Translations under genes and position numbers: made by a program
From: Smithellaceae bacterium
GTDB lineage: Bacteria > Desulfobacterota > Syntrophia > Syntrophales > Smithellaceae
Length of the DNA: 37,838 bases
Assembly (NCBI GenBank): GCA_028693285.1
Contig: JAQUVQ010000025.1
Location: 1-37,838, forward strand
Direction of reading: 5' to 3'
Shown: piece after piece, positions 1-6,906 of the stretch
Position numbering within the stretch: the first letter of the stretch is position 1
Layout of the letters: every line of letters begins with the position of its first letter
Notes under the pieces: model-generated
Seen by the model: the letters and a program-made list of their open reading frames with translations, nothing else
Told to the model about the DNA's origin: nothing
Databases searched by the model: none

Positions 1-80
1 CATTTTTTGAGCGCGCCGGTGAATCCGGCGATGTTTTCCTTCTCGATGTTGGCGACAATGCCGACTTTCTTAATTTTCAT
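1..80 (-). CDS. NAD kinase, N-terminal fragment (runs off the window)
   Basis: Only the first 26 codons are present; the gene continues to the left of the window. The translation begins MKIKKVGIVANIEKEN, a short basic start followed by a hydrophobic beta strand (KKVGIVAN), which is how bacterial NAD kinases open. NAD kinase phosphorylates NAD to NADP in the cytoplasm. A GGAG sits 9 bases before the ATG at 80. The gene is divergent from rdgC. With so little sequence, another Rossmann-like protein is possible, so the call rests on resemblance of one strand. Confidence 0.5.
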   Translation of the reverse strand, partial: MKIKKVGIVANIEKENIAGFTGALKK

Positions 81-203
81 GGTGACGGGCTCCAAAAAAG
101 ACGAGGTTTCGTAACATAAAAAGAAGCCGCTGTCTATGGATAATTTTCCGGGAGATGAATGCAAACTCTTTGATTTATAAAGATATTCTTGAAGCGGAAT
201 ATC

Positions 204-233
204 TTGACAGGACAACATCCCATAAGGTACGGT
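204..233 (+). promoter_or_regulatory. possible sigma-70 promoter for rdgC
   Basis: A perfect -35 box TTGACA (204-209) is followed after 18 bases by TACGGT (228-233), a poor -10. The start codon at 317 lies about 80 bases downstream. The -35 is convincing, the -10 is not. Confidence 0.3.
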
Positions 234-316
234 GCGCATGCTCACGCGGGATTAAAACCAGCGGGGCGTCATAAAACCATGCCAACAATAACCTTGGCTT
301 TTTTGGAGTAAAGCAT

Positions 317-1399
317 ATGGGATTGATCAAGGGCACATTTACATTCATGCAGTTTTGGGTGGACGGTAAACTGCCGCAGGCCTTTACAACGTTTATCCAC
401 AGCCGGCTTCGGGGCAACGCGTTTCGTGAAGCGCGCAATTCCACCGAAGAAAAGCGGATGGGTTGGGTGTCGGCGCTGGACGTCCTGGACGCCGATTTTG
501 AAAAAACACATTACGCGCTGGGTGATTATCTGATCTTTTCCCTGCGCATCGACCGCAAGGTGATCCCGCCGAAATTGATGAAAGTCCGCCTGATGGAAGA
601 ACAGAGGCGGTTTCTGGCCGAGCACAAACAAACCCGAATCGGCAAGGCCATGAATGAAGGGATCAAAGAAAAGGTCCGGCTGGACATCATGACCAAAAGC
701 GACCCTGTGCCCTCTTTTTACGACGTTCTGTGGGCCGTAGGGCAAAACAAGGTATATTTTTCCTCCCTCTCCGACAAGGTCGCGGATGATTTTGTCGATT
801 TATTCAAAAAAACTTTTTCGCTGGGCCTGAAGCGAACGGCCCCCCATGAACATCCGCTGGTGATGAAGCACAAAGAAAAAGGCGGCGTCCCCGTGGAGGA
901 TCTGTCTCTCATCGGACGGGAATTTCTCACCTGGCTGTGGTTCAAGTCCGAAGAAAGAAACGGCGCCATCGCCCTTGGCAAAACCGACGAGGTTCAGTTG
1001 CACCTGCTCAAGCGGATCGCCCTGGAAGCGGGCGAGGGGGAATATTCGCAGGGCGTTGTCTGCTCCGGTCTGCACGCCGAACTCAAGGAAGGCAAGGAGG
1101 CCATCCGCCAGGGCAAAAAAGTGAAAGAGGCGAACCTTCAGCTCCAACGCGACCGGGATGAATGGGAATTCAATTTCAAGGCCGACGCCTTTTACTTCCA
1201 GTCGCTCAGAATGCCAACCGCGGACTGGCCGGAAACACAGGAAGACACGGAAGGAAGCCTTCTGGAGCGAATCTACCGAATTGAAAACGCGGTCAAAACC
1301 ATCGACCAGCTCTATGAATCCTTTCTGGCGATTCGCTTCTCCCCGGAGTGGGCGAAAAACGAAAAACCCCGTCTGGCGACTTGGTTGAGGAAGGAATAG
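317..1399 (+). CDS. rdgC: RdgC-family recombination-associated protein
   Basis: 360 residues, somewhat longer than E. coli RdgC (about 300). RdgC forms a ring around double-stranded DNA and modulates RecA-dependent recombination and replication restart. What points to the family is the order of weakly conserved blocks: an MGWV element near residue 48, a V-I-P-P-K-L segment followed by a long charged helix at about 80-120, a conserved helix-strand region with FYDVLWAVGQNKVYF near 138, and an acidic, helical C-terminal half. A TTGGAG lies 8 bases before the ATG. The C-terminal part with REFLTWLWF near residue 200 is typical of deltaproteobacterial members and not of the E. coli protein. The next gene starts over 100 bases away behind its own promoter, so this is probably a single-gene unit. 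Confidence 0.75.
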   Translation: MGLIKGTFTFMQFWVDGKLPQAFTTFIHSRLRGNAFREARNSTEEKRMGWVSALDVLDADFEKTHYALGDYLIFSLRIDRKVIPPKLMKVRLMEEQRRFLAEHKQTRIGKAMNEGIKEKVRLDIMTKSDPVPSFYDVLWAVGQNKVYFSSLSDKVADDFVDLFKKTFSLGLKRTAPHEHPLVMKHKEKGGVPVEDLSLIGREFLTWLWFKSEERNGAIALGKTDEVQLHLLKRIALEAGEGEYSQGVVCSGLHAELKEGKEAIRQGKKVKEANLQLQRDRDEWEFNFKADAFYFQSLRMPTADWPETQEDTEGSLLERIYRIENAVKTIDQLYESFLAIRFSPEWAKNEKPRLATWLRKE

Positions 1400-1430
1400 C
1401 TCATCACTCATTGCTGTCTGTAAAAATTAC

Positions 1431-1458
1431 TTTACAAATAAGATTAAATCGTTAGAAT
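1431..1458 (+). promoter_or_regulatory. sigma-70-type promoter for the phasin-like pair
   Basis: TTTACA (1431-1436) and TAGAAT (1453-1458) are separated by 16 bases, each one mismatch from consensus. The local region is clearly AT-richer than the genes around it. Transcription would start near 1465, leaving a leader of about 48 bases before the ATG at 1513. Confidence 0.55.
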
Positions 1459-1512
1459 AGGAGCCCGTTTCAATCCTTGGAACAGACAAAACAAAGAGGA
1501 GGTGAAGCGCTT

Positions 1513-1803
1513 ATGGATCAAAAACAGATCTTCAAACAAATGATGGATTTCAACAAGCAGGCGTTTGACAATAGTTTCAGCGTGATGTCGGAGCTGCAGG
1601 AACAAACGGAAAAACTGATGTTGAATTTTCTTGAAAAGGCGGAATGGATTCCCGAAGACGGCAAAAAAGCCATGCAGGACTGGATCGTAAACAACAAGAA
1701 AAGCCGGAATGATTTCAAGGCAGCCGCGGACGACAGCTACAGAAAGGTCGCCGAATTATTCGAACAGGCGGAAAAACAGCAGACACCGAAAAAGAAAAAA
1801 TAA
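1513..1803 (+). CDS. phasin-like helical protein, copy 1
   Basis: 96 residues, almost entirely predicted amphipathic helix with no signal peptide or membrane segment. It opens MDQKQIFKQMMDFNKQAFDN and ends in a basic tail KKKK. Small proteins of this type resemble phasins, which coat polyhydroxyalkanoate granules; the resemblance is in size, helix pattern and the F-N-K-x-x-F-D-N block, so the function is inferred. The ATG at 1513 was chosen because AGGAGG lies 10 bases upstream; an in-frame ATG at 1477 has no such site. The following gene, 26 bases on, is a clear paralogue with the same block order, so the pair arose by tandem duplication and is probably co-transcribed from the promoter at 1431-1458. 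Confidence 0.7.
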   Translation: MDQKQIFKQMMDFNKQAFDNSFSVMSELQEQTEKLMLNFLEKAEWIPEDGKKAMQDWIVNNKKSRNDFKAAADDSYRKVAELFEQAEKQQTPKKKK

Positions 1804-1829
1804 ACCTTTTTTTCAGCAAGGAGGTGGCC

Positions 1830-2093
1830 ATGGACCCGAAGCAAGTTGCCAAACAGATGATTGTTTTCAACAAGACGGCTTTTGACAACAATTTCCGAGC
1901 CATGCAGGCGCTGCAGGAACAGACGGAAAGACTGGTCGGCAGATTCTGGGAAAAATCACCGATGTTTCCGGAAGAAGGAAAAAAGGCGATCTCCGACTGG
2001 ATGTCCGCCTATAAAAAAGGCTGCGACGATTTCAAAAGCCTCGTGGACGACAACTTTAAAAAAGTGGAAGACTTTTTCAAAGAAACCAAATAG
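1830..2093 (+). CDS. phasin-like helical protein, copy 2
   Basis: 87 residues, paralogue of the preceding gene. Shared blocks include K-Q-x-x-x-F-N-K-x-A-F-D-N near the start, L-Q-E-Q-T-E-x-L in the middle, and E-x-G-K-K-A-x-x-D-W followed by a D-D-F-K region. It lacks the lysine-rich tail of copy 1 and ends FFKETK. AAGGAGG lies 5 bases before the ATG at 1830, which decides this start over an in-frame GTG at 1824 that overlaps the ribosome-binding site. Related to phasins by pattern; a role on storage granules or as an acyl-CoA-metabolism-associated coat protein is inference. Confidence 0.7.
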   Translation: MDPKQVAKQMIVFNKTAFDNNFRAMQALQEQTERLVGRFWEKSPMFPEEGKKAISDWMSAYKKGCDDFKSLVDDNFKKVEDFFKETK

Positions 2094-2130
2094 TCCACCT
2101 GCGGCGGGTCTGTTTTTTCACGAGGTATTC

Positions 2131-3705
2131 ATGGATCACCCCCACATTGTCGAACGGATGACCCGTCCCGATTTTTATCCGCACCGGCCCCAAAAGGTCG
2201 AAGCGGTGCAGACGCACATTTCGTATGTCTTCATCGCCGGCGACTACGTGTATAAAGTTAAAAAACCGGTCAATTTCGGGTTCCTCGACTTCACGACGCT
2301 CGAGAAGCGAAAATTCTACTGCGAAGAAGAGCTGCGGCTGAACAGGCGCCTGGCGCCGAGCATTTACCTGGACGTCGCGCCCATCGGGCGGGACGACGCG
2401 GGGCGGCTGACGCTCGGCAAAACCGCGAACATCGTGGAATACGCCGTTTTGATGAACAAGCTGCCCCTGGATAAAATGCTAAAAATCCTGCTGGCCCGGG
2501 GCAAAGCCGACGCCGGCATCATGGATGCCGTGGCAAAAAAAATCGCCCGGTTTCATCAGGAAGCCCAGACGGGCGGCCGCATCGACGAGATGGGCTCCAT
2601 CGGCGTGATCCGCCACAACCACGAAGAAAACTTCGCGCAAACCGAAAAATACATCGACGTCACCCTGTCCGCCTTTCAACACGGCTTTCTGAAATCCTAT
2701 GCGGAAAAATTTCTCGCCGCCAGCGAAGCTCTGCTGGCCAAACGCGTCGCGGAGCACAAAATCCGGGACTGCCACGGCGATTTGCACCTGGAGCACATCT
2801 GCGTGGCTGATGAAATCATCGTTTTTGACTGCATTGAATTCAACGAACGATTCCGGTTCGCCGACGTGGCGGCCGAGGTCGCCTTTCTGAACATGGACCT
2901 GGATTACAACGGTTATTTCAGCCAGTCCGCGGACTTCACGAACTCGTATCTGAAATACTCCCACGACGAAGACCTGCGCGCCCTGTTGAATTTTTACCGC
3001 TGCTATTACGCCTTCGTCCGGGGCAAAGTCACCAGCTTCCGCCTGGATCAGAAAGAGCTGCCGCAAGCCGAACGCGAGGAGATCCGCCGCATCGCCTCAA
3101 AATACTTTGACCTCGCCTGCGCATACGCGTCGCGGCTGGAAAAACCGGCCTTGATTCTGACCGCCGGACTGATCGGCTCCGGCAAGAGCTACCAGGCGCG
3201 CAATCTGGCGGATCGATTCGGCACGGAGGTGATCCGGTCGGACGTTCTGCGCAAGGAGCTTTTACGGATTGCCCCCACCGAAAAGCATCATGAAGCTTTC
3301 GGCCAGGGCATCTATTCAGGGGACATTACCCGGAAGACCTACGAAAAAGCCGTTGAACTGGCCGCCGAAAAGATCGGGCGGGGGATTCCGGTGATTCTCG
3401 ACGCCTCCTTTCGATGCCGCGCAGACCGGACGATGGCCGCGGACATGGCGCGAAGGCTCGGAGTCCCGTTTTATGTGATTGAATGCACCTGCCCCGACGA
3501 CGTAGTGAAAACCCGTCTGGAAAAAAGAATGCAGGACCGGGACAATCCTTCCGACGGCCGCTGGGAAATCCTTGAGGAGCAGAAAAAACAATACGAAGCC
3601 GTCACGGAAATTCCCCGGAGCTGTCTCTTTCACATCGACACGTCGGACAACCCGGAAAATGTGCGCCGGCAAATTGTTTCCTCGATCAAAATGGCGGAAC
3701 TTTAA
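2131..3705 (+). CDS. two-domain protein: aminoglycoside-phosphotransferase-like kinase plus P-loop kinase
   Basis: 524 residues. The N-terminal two thirds looks like the aminoglycoside phosphotransferase fold (COG2187): an early nucleotide-binding strand region with VYKVKKP around residue 40, the catalytic loop CHGDLHLEH near 214 and the metal-binding region with VFDCIEFN about 18 residues later. The C-terminal third starts with a P-loop GLIGSGKS at about 346-353 and resembles small AAA-type kinases (COG0645). This fusion is a known conserved family of unknown substrate; real aminoglycoside resistance is unlikely. The ATG at 2131 starts the first recognisable block; the reading frame is open further upstream but overlaps the phasin-like gene. 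It follows that gene by 37 bases and may share its transcript. Confidence 0.82.
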   Translation: MDHPHIVERMTRPDFYPHRPQKVEAVQTHISYVFIAGDYVYKVKKPVNFGFLDFTTLEKRKFYCEEELRLNRRLAPSIYLDVAPIGRDDAGRLTLGKTANIVEYAVLMNKLPLDKMLKILLARGKADAGIMDAVAKKIARFHQEAQTGGRIDEMGSIGVIRHNHEENFAQTEKYIDVTLSAFQHGFLKSYAEKFLAASEALLAKRVAEHKIRDCHGDLHLEHICVADEIIVFDCIEFNERFRFADVAAEVAFLNMDLDYNGYFSQSADFTNSYLKYSHDEDLRALLNFYRCYYAFVRGKVTSFRLDQKELPQAEREEIRRIASKYFDLACAYASRLEKPALILTAGLIGSGKSYQARNLADRFGTEVIRSDVLRKELLRIAPTEKHHEAFGQGIYSGDITRKTYEKAVELAAEKIGRGIPVILDASFRCRADRTMAADMARRLGVPFYVIECTCPDDVVKTRLEKRMQDRDNPSDGRWEILEEQKKQYEAVTEIPRSCLFHIDTSDNPENVRRQIVSSIKMAEL

Positions 3706-3848
3706 GGCCTGTCGCCCAAATATCCTTTTCGCTTGGGCAACAACCGACTGACCGTGTGATCTCCGGACAGGCAGGTGCGGCGGGAACGGCTTGTTTAAAA
3801 CGACTGCTTTGCGCGTGCGGTGATTCATCACGCGAAAAAAAGGCGGGC

Positions 3849-4631
3849 TCAGGAGTTTGTCGGTTCTTTCTCTTTGATTTTGTTCTTTTCTTTTTCTTCT
3901 TTCTTGGCGGCCTTGGCCTTCTCTTTGTCTTCCTTCAACTTCTCTTCCCGCTCTTCTTTGGCGAGGCGATCCCGGGTCTCCGCAATGTAGGCCTCCACTT
4001 TCAGGTCCAGCCCCACGCCGGCGTAATCGCGGGCTATGCCCTCAAAACGCTTCAGAGCGGCATTGTATTTTTTGTTTTTGAAATAAAAGTTGCCGACGTA
4101 AAACTCGTGCTCGGCGAGTTTCAACTTGCACTCCCGGACCATCTTTTCGGCCAGAATGGAAAATTTGCTCTGCGGATAGCGGGCGATCAGCCGCTCGAAC
4201 TCCCGGCGGGCCTTGATGGTTTCCGTCTGGTCGCGGTCAATCGCTTCAATCTGCACAAAGTGGCACATCCCGGTCTGGTAAAGCGCGTAGGGAATGTTTT
4301 CGTTGGTTGGGTACAGAGACACAAAATCACGGTAGGCCAGCTCCGCCTCACCGTATTCCTTGTCGCTGTAAAAAGAATCCGCGATGCCCAGTTCGGCCAT
4401 AATCGCCAGATTGTGCAGCGGATATTCCTCTTTGAGTCGGGTAAAGTATTCCCTGGCCTTTTTGTAGGAGCCGTTCTGGTAATCCGCCGTGCCCCGGGAA
4501 TAGAGGCCTTCGGGGGTTGACCGGACCGGATCGCTCTTCACAAAGAACGACTTGATGGCTGCCATGTTGAAAGAGCAGCCGGTACAGATCAGCACCATGG
4601 CCAGAATGACGCTTGCGTGTCTTAACTTCAC
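3849..4631 (-). CDS. bamD: outer-membrane assembly lipoprotein BamD
   Basis: BamD is the TPR lipoprotein of the BAM complex that inserts beta-barrel proteins into the outer membrane. The GTG at 4631 gives a short basic n-region, a hydrophobic stretch and a lipobox L-I-C-T-G-C with the lipidated Cys at about residue 19. An alternative GTG at 4694 overlaps the trxA stop codon by 4 bases and would add 21 residues; translational coupling favours it, the signal-peptide shape favours 4631. TPR-like repeats follow: YQNGSYKKAREYF, YGEAELAYRDF, and a pattern ARREFERLIARYPQSKF typical of BamD. The last 45 residues are an unusually long Lys/Glu-rich tail, probably disordered or coiled. Length about 260 residues, near the family norm (245-270). 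Confidence 0.88.
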   Translation of the reverse strand: MKLRHASVILAMVLICTGCSFNMAAIKSFFVKSDPVRSTPEGLYSRGTADYQNGSYKKAREYFTRLKEEYPLHNLAIMAELGIADSFYSDKEYGEAELAYRDFVSLYPTNENIPYALYQTGMCHFVQIEAIDRDQTETIKARREFERLIARYPQSKFSILAEKMVRECKLKLAEHEFYVGNFYFKNKKYNAALKRFEGIARDYAGVGLDLKVEAYIAETRDRLAKEEREEKLKEDKEKAKAAKKEEKEKNKIKEKEPTNS

Positions 4632-4690
4632 AGGGATACCCGTTCCATCAGGAATGAAATTTTTGCTTCCGTTTGCTTTGCGTAATGCCT

Positions 4691-5020
4691 TCACAGGCTT
4701 TTCTTCACAAACTCTTCGAGCTTTTCCTTCGGCGTCATGCCGACCAGCGTGTCCAGCACTTTCCCGTCTTTAAACAGGATGAGAGTCGGAATGCTGCGGA
4801 CGCCGAAGGCGACGGCCGACTTCTGGCTTTCATCCACATTCAGTTTCATGACCTTTACCCGGTCCGAATATTCGCCGGCGATTTCTTCCACAATAGGACC
4901 GATGGCCTTGCACGGTCCGCACCAGGGCGCCCAGAAATCTATCAGAACCGGCTTGTCGCTTTTCAGGACTTCCTGCTCGAAATTTGCATCCGTCGCCACA
5001 CCCAGAAATTGGCCGCTCAT
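4691..5020 (-). CDS. trxA: thioredoxin
   Basis: 109 residues, the usual length of TrxA. The redox motif WCGPC is at residues 33-37, preceded by the expected strand VLIDFWAP, and the cis-proline loop RSIPTL follows about 40 residues later. It is a cytoplasmic disulfide reductase. The ATG at 5020 is chosen because AGGAGG lies 9 bases upstream; an in-frame TTG at 5029 falls in that site. It is the first gene of a probable trxA-bamD transcript, and its stop codon overlaps a possible bamD GTG start. Confidence 0.95.
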   Translation of the reverse strand: MSGQFLGVATDANFEQEVLKSDKPVLIDFWAPWCGPCKAIGPIVEEIAGEYSDRVKVMKLNVDESQKSAVAFGVRSIPTLILFKDGKVLDTLVGMTPKEKLEEFVKKSL

Positions 5021-5075
5021 GATTCGCAACCTCCTTTTCTATTTGGGAGTTATATGTCACAGCGTGTTTCAAAAA

Positions 5076-5092
5076 GTCAAATGCTATTTGAC
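5076..5092. promoter_or_regulatory. perfect palindrome, possible operator
   Basis: GTCAAATGCTATTTGAC has two perfect 7-base arms with a 3-base centre. It lies between the divergent trxA and phosphorylase genes. Each arm contains a -35-like TTGAC on one strand, so a protein bound here could affect both directions. No family is assigned. Confidence 0.4.
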
Positions 5093-5117
5093 CGCCTTTC
5101 CCGCAGGCGTGATTCTT

Positions 5118-5146
5118 TTGACGCCCGCCGGTTTTTCTGCTATGAA
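5118..5146 (+). promoter_or_regulatory. extended -10 promoter for the phosphorylase gene
   Basis: TTGACG (5118-5123), 17 bases, then TATGAA (5141-5146) preceded by TGC, an extended -10. The start of transcription would be near 5153 and the ATG is at 5171, giving a short leader carrying GGGAGG. Confidence 0.5.
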
Positions 5147-5170
5147 ATGGAGCACATCGGGAGGTTAGTC

Positions 5171-5884
5171 ATGAAACGTTTGGGCGTCTTATCAGGGACA
5201 TTCATGCTGGAGAAAAGCGACTGGATCCGGAAAGGCAAAAGGCAACGGATCCACAACGTTTACGGAGAGGCGGCGGCGATCGAAACGGATTCCATCGTCT
5301 TCATTCTCAGGCACGGCGACGATCCCAACGACTATATTCTGCCCCACCGGATCAACCACCACGCCAATCTCCAGGCGCTGCAAGACCTTAACGTCACCGA
5401 AGTGATCGGCATCAACTCTACCGGGTCCCTGAAAACAAAACTTCGTCCGGGGATGATTGTCATTCCCGACGATTTCATCACCTTTGCGGCAACGCCGTCC
5501 ATTTATCATAACAAAGCCGTCCATATCACACCCTCTTTAAATGAGGCCGTACGCCAAAAACTGATTACAGCGGCACACGACTGCAATCTGGATGTCGTGG
5601 AGACGGGGACTTACTGGCAGGTTGCGGGCCCCCGCCTGGAAACCCGGGCGGAGATCCGGATGATGTCCCATTTTGCCGATGTCGTCGGCATGACGATGGC
5701 CCATGAAGCGGTTGCCGCGCTGGAGTTGGGGCTCCCCTACGCCTCGGCCTGCTCCATCGACAATTTAGGCAACGGCCTGCTGGAAAAGCCTTTGAGCCTG
5801 GAGGAAATCATCGCCGGAACACGCAAAAACGCGGACCTGATGATCCGCCTGCTCGAGGAGTATATTGAGGGGGTCGACAAATAG
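5171..5884 (+). CDS. purine nucleoside / 5'-methylthioadenosine phosphorylase family protein
   Basis: 237 residues. Members cleave purine nucleosides or methylthioadenosine with phosphate in purine salvage. Family blocks are visible: LGVLSGTF at the start, a variant of the phosphate/ribose block ILPHRINHHANLQAL at about 57-71 (canonical PPHxINYRAN), GINSTGSL near 82 in place of a canonical A-V-G-S-L, and MTMAHEAVAALELGL at about 178-192. The region after that reads SIDNLGNGL; an Asn there, not the Asp of adenine-specific enzymes, hints at a 6-oxopurine or methylthioinosine substrate, but this is inference. GGGAGG stands 6 bases before the ATG. It is shorter than human MTAP (283) and close to some bacterial members. 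Confidence 0.8.
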   Translation: MKRLGVLSGTFMLEKSDWIRKGKRQRIHNVYGEAAAIETDSIVFILRHGDDPNDYILPHRINHHANLQALQDLNVTEVIGINSTGSLKTKLRPGMIVIPDDFITFAATPSIYHNKAVHITPSLNEAVRQKLITAAHDCNLDVVETGTYWQVAGPRLETRAEIRMMSHFADVVGMTMAHEAVAALELGLPYASACSIDNLGNGLLEKPLSLEEIIAGTRKNADLMIRLLEEYIEGVDK

Positions 5885-5924
5885 GCTATTTACAATAATA
5901 TCAATTATTTATAGCTTCACGGGT

Positions 5925-6875
5925 TCAAAGTTTGCAATGCTGGAACTCCGGCGGCTCCAGGATGGTGATCTTTCTGCGCTTGAGGTACTCCGGAAAACCG
6001 TAAAGCCGATTGCCGCGATACTCGACGACCACGGCATCCGCCGGACAGTTGTTCAGGCAGCCGAAGCAGGCAATACACTTATCATGATCCACAAACTGCC
6101 TCTCCGGATGAATCGCGTCCACCGGACACATTTTGACGCAAGTCCGGCAGCCGATGCATTTGGCGCCGTCCACCGTATGTTTGCCGACGGCTTTTTTGTT
6201 GAGCCAGACCAAAGGAAGCATCCGCACGATTTCCCGAAGCGCAATTTCGGAGGAATAGGCAAGGGATTGACCCTGCCGCACTCTTTCCTGAATCTGTTTG
6301 GCGAATTCCCGAACCCGGTTGTACGTCGCCTCGTCGGGCAGATGCTCTCCGGAGCGCTGATTGGCGCTGTCCCAACTGGCAGGATAGGCCGGAATGCTGC
6401 GGAAGGCCTCCATGCCCACGGGCACGGCTTCCTTTTCCGCCAGCAGATGAAGCGCGTGGCAGAGTGCGTTGTGCTGATTGCCTTCCGGCCCGCCGAAGGA
6501 CACAAACGCCGCCACGGGAATTCCCGTCAGCTTCGGCGCGGAAGACAGCCAGTCCGCCACGTTTTCCGGAATATCGTAATAGAAAACCGGAGAGCCGACC
6601 AGAATCAAATCGTAATCCGGCAGGCGCTTCGGATCGAAACGGCGCATGTCGGCCCATTCAACCGTCAATCCCTGATCCTTCAGAAGACAGGCGATCAGTT
6701 TTCCGTAGCGCGCGGAGAATCCCGACTGGCTGTAGCTCACAACCAGCGCGCGTTTCGGATCGCGGGTTTTGAATTCCCGTTGGACGGTCTGTGCGTTCGC
6801 GGCCCACGGCAGCGGCAGGCTTAAAGCGGCGCAGACCACCACGCTTTTTTTGATGAAGTCTCTTCTGGTTTCCAT
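5925..6875 (-). CDS. flavodoxin-ferredoxin (EFR1-type) protein with Tat leader
   Basis: 316 residues. The N-terminus METRRDFIKK, a hydrophobic stretch and the ending A-N-A match a twin-arginine leader of about 28 residues. A flavodoxin-like domain follows, with an FMN phosphate loop SYSQSGFSARYG near residue 48 and GSPVFYY near 94. The C-terminus carries two ferredoxin motifs, CIGCRTCVKMCP and CIACFGCLNNCP, near residues 242-283, which would bind two [4Fe-4S] clusters. Such proteins shuttle electrons in anaerobes, mostly in the cytoplasm; here the leader suggests export in folded state. It ends close to the convergent phosphorylase gene. The partner oxidoreductase is not in the window. Confidence 0.82.
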   Translation of the reverse strand: METRRDFIKKSVVVCAALSLPLPWAANAQTVQREFKTRDPKRALVVSYSQSGFSARYGKLIACLLKDQGLTVEWADMRRFDPKRLPDYDLILVGSPVFYYDIPENVADWLSSAPKLTGIPVAAFVSFGGPEGNQHNALCHALHLLAEKEAVPVGMEAFRSIPAYPASWDSANQRSGEHLPDEATYNRVREFAKQIQERVRQGQSLAYSSEIALREIVRMLPLVWLNKKAVGKHTVDGAKCIGCRTCVKMCPVDAIHPERQFVDHDKCIACFGCLNNCPADAVVVEYRGNRLYGFPEYLKRRKITILEPPEFQHCKL

Positions 6876-6906
6876 GGAATCGGCCCGGCCTTTCCGCGGC
6901 GCCTGA

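Noticed and set aside
2131-3705. Reading the kinase-like gene as aminoglycoside resistance
   Set aside because: The two-domain architecture is a conserved chromosomal family without known resistance role; no mobile element or resistance context is present.
3714-3738. Hairpin GCCCAA/TTGGGC after the kinase-like gene
   Set aside because: Loop is 13 bases and no T-run follows, so it does not qualify as an intrinsic terminator.
3812-3836. Hairpin CGCGTG/CACGCG near the bamD end
   Set aside because: The A-run follows on the plus strand, so the T-run lies on the wrong side for ending either convergent gene.
3756-4520. 254-codon plus-strand frame over bamD
   Set aside because: Shadow of a well-supported lipoprotein gene; composition unlike the neighbours and no ribosome-binding site.
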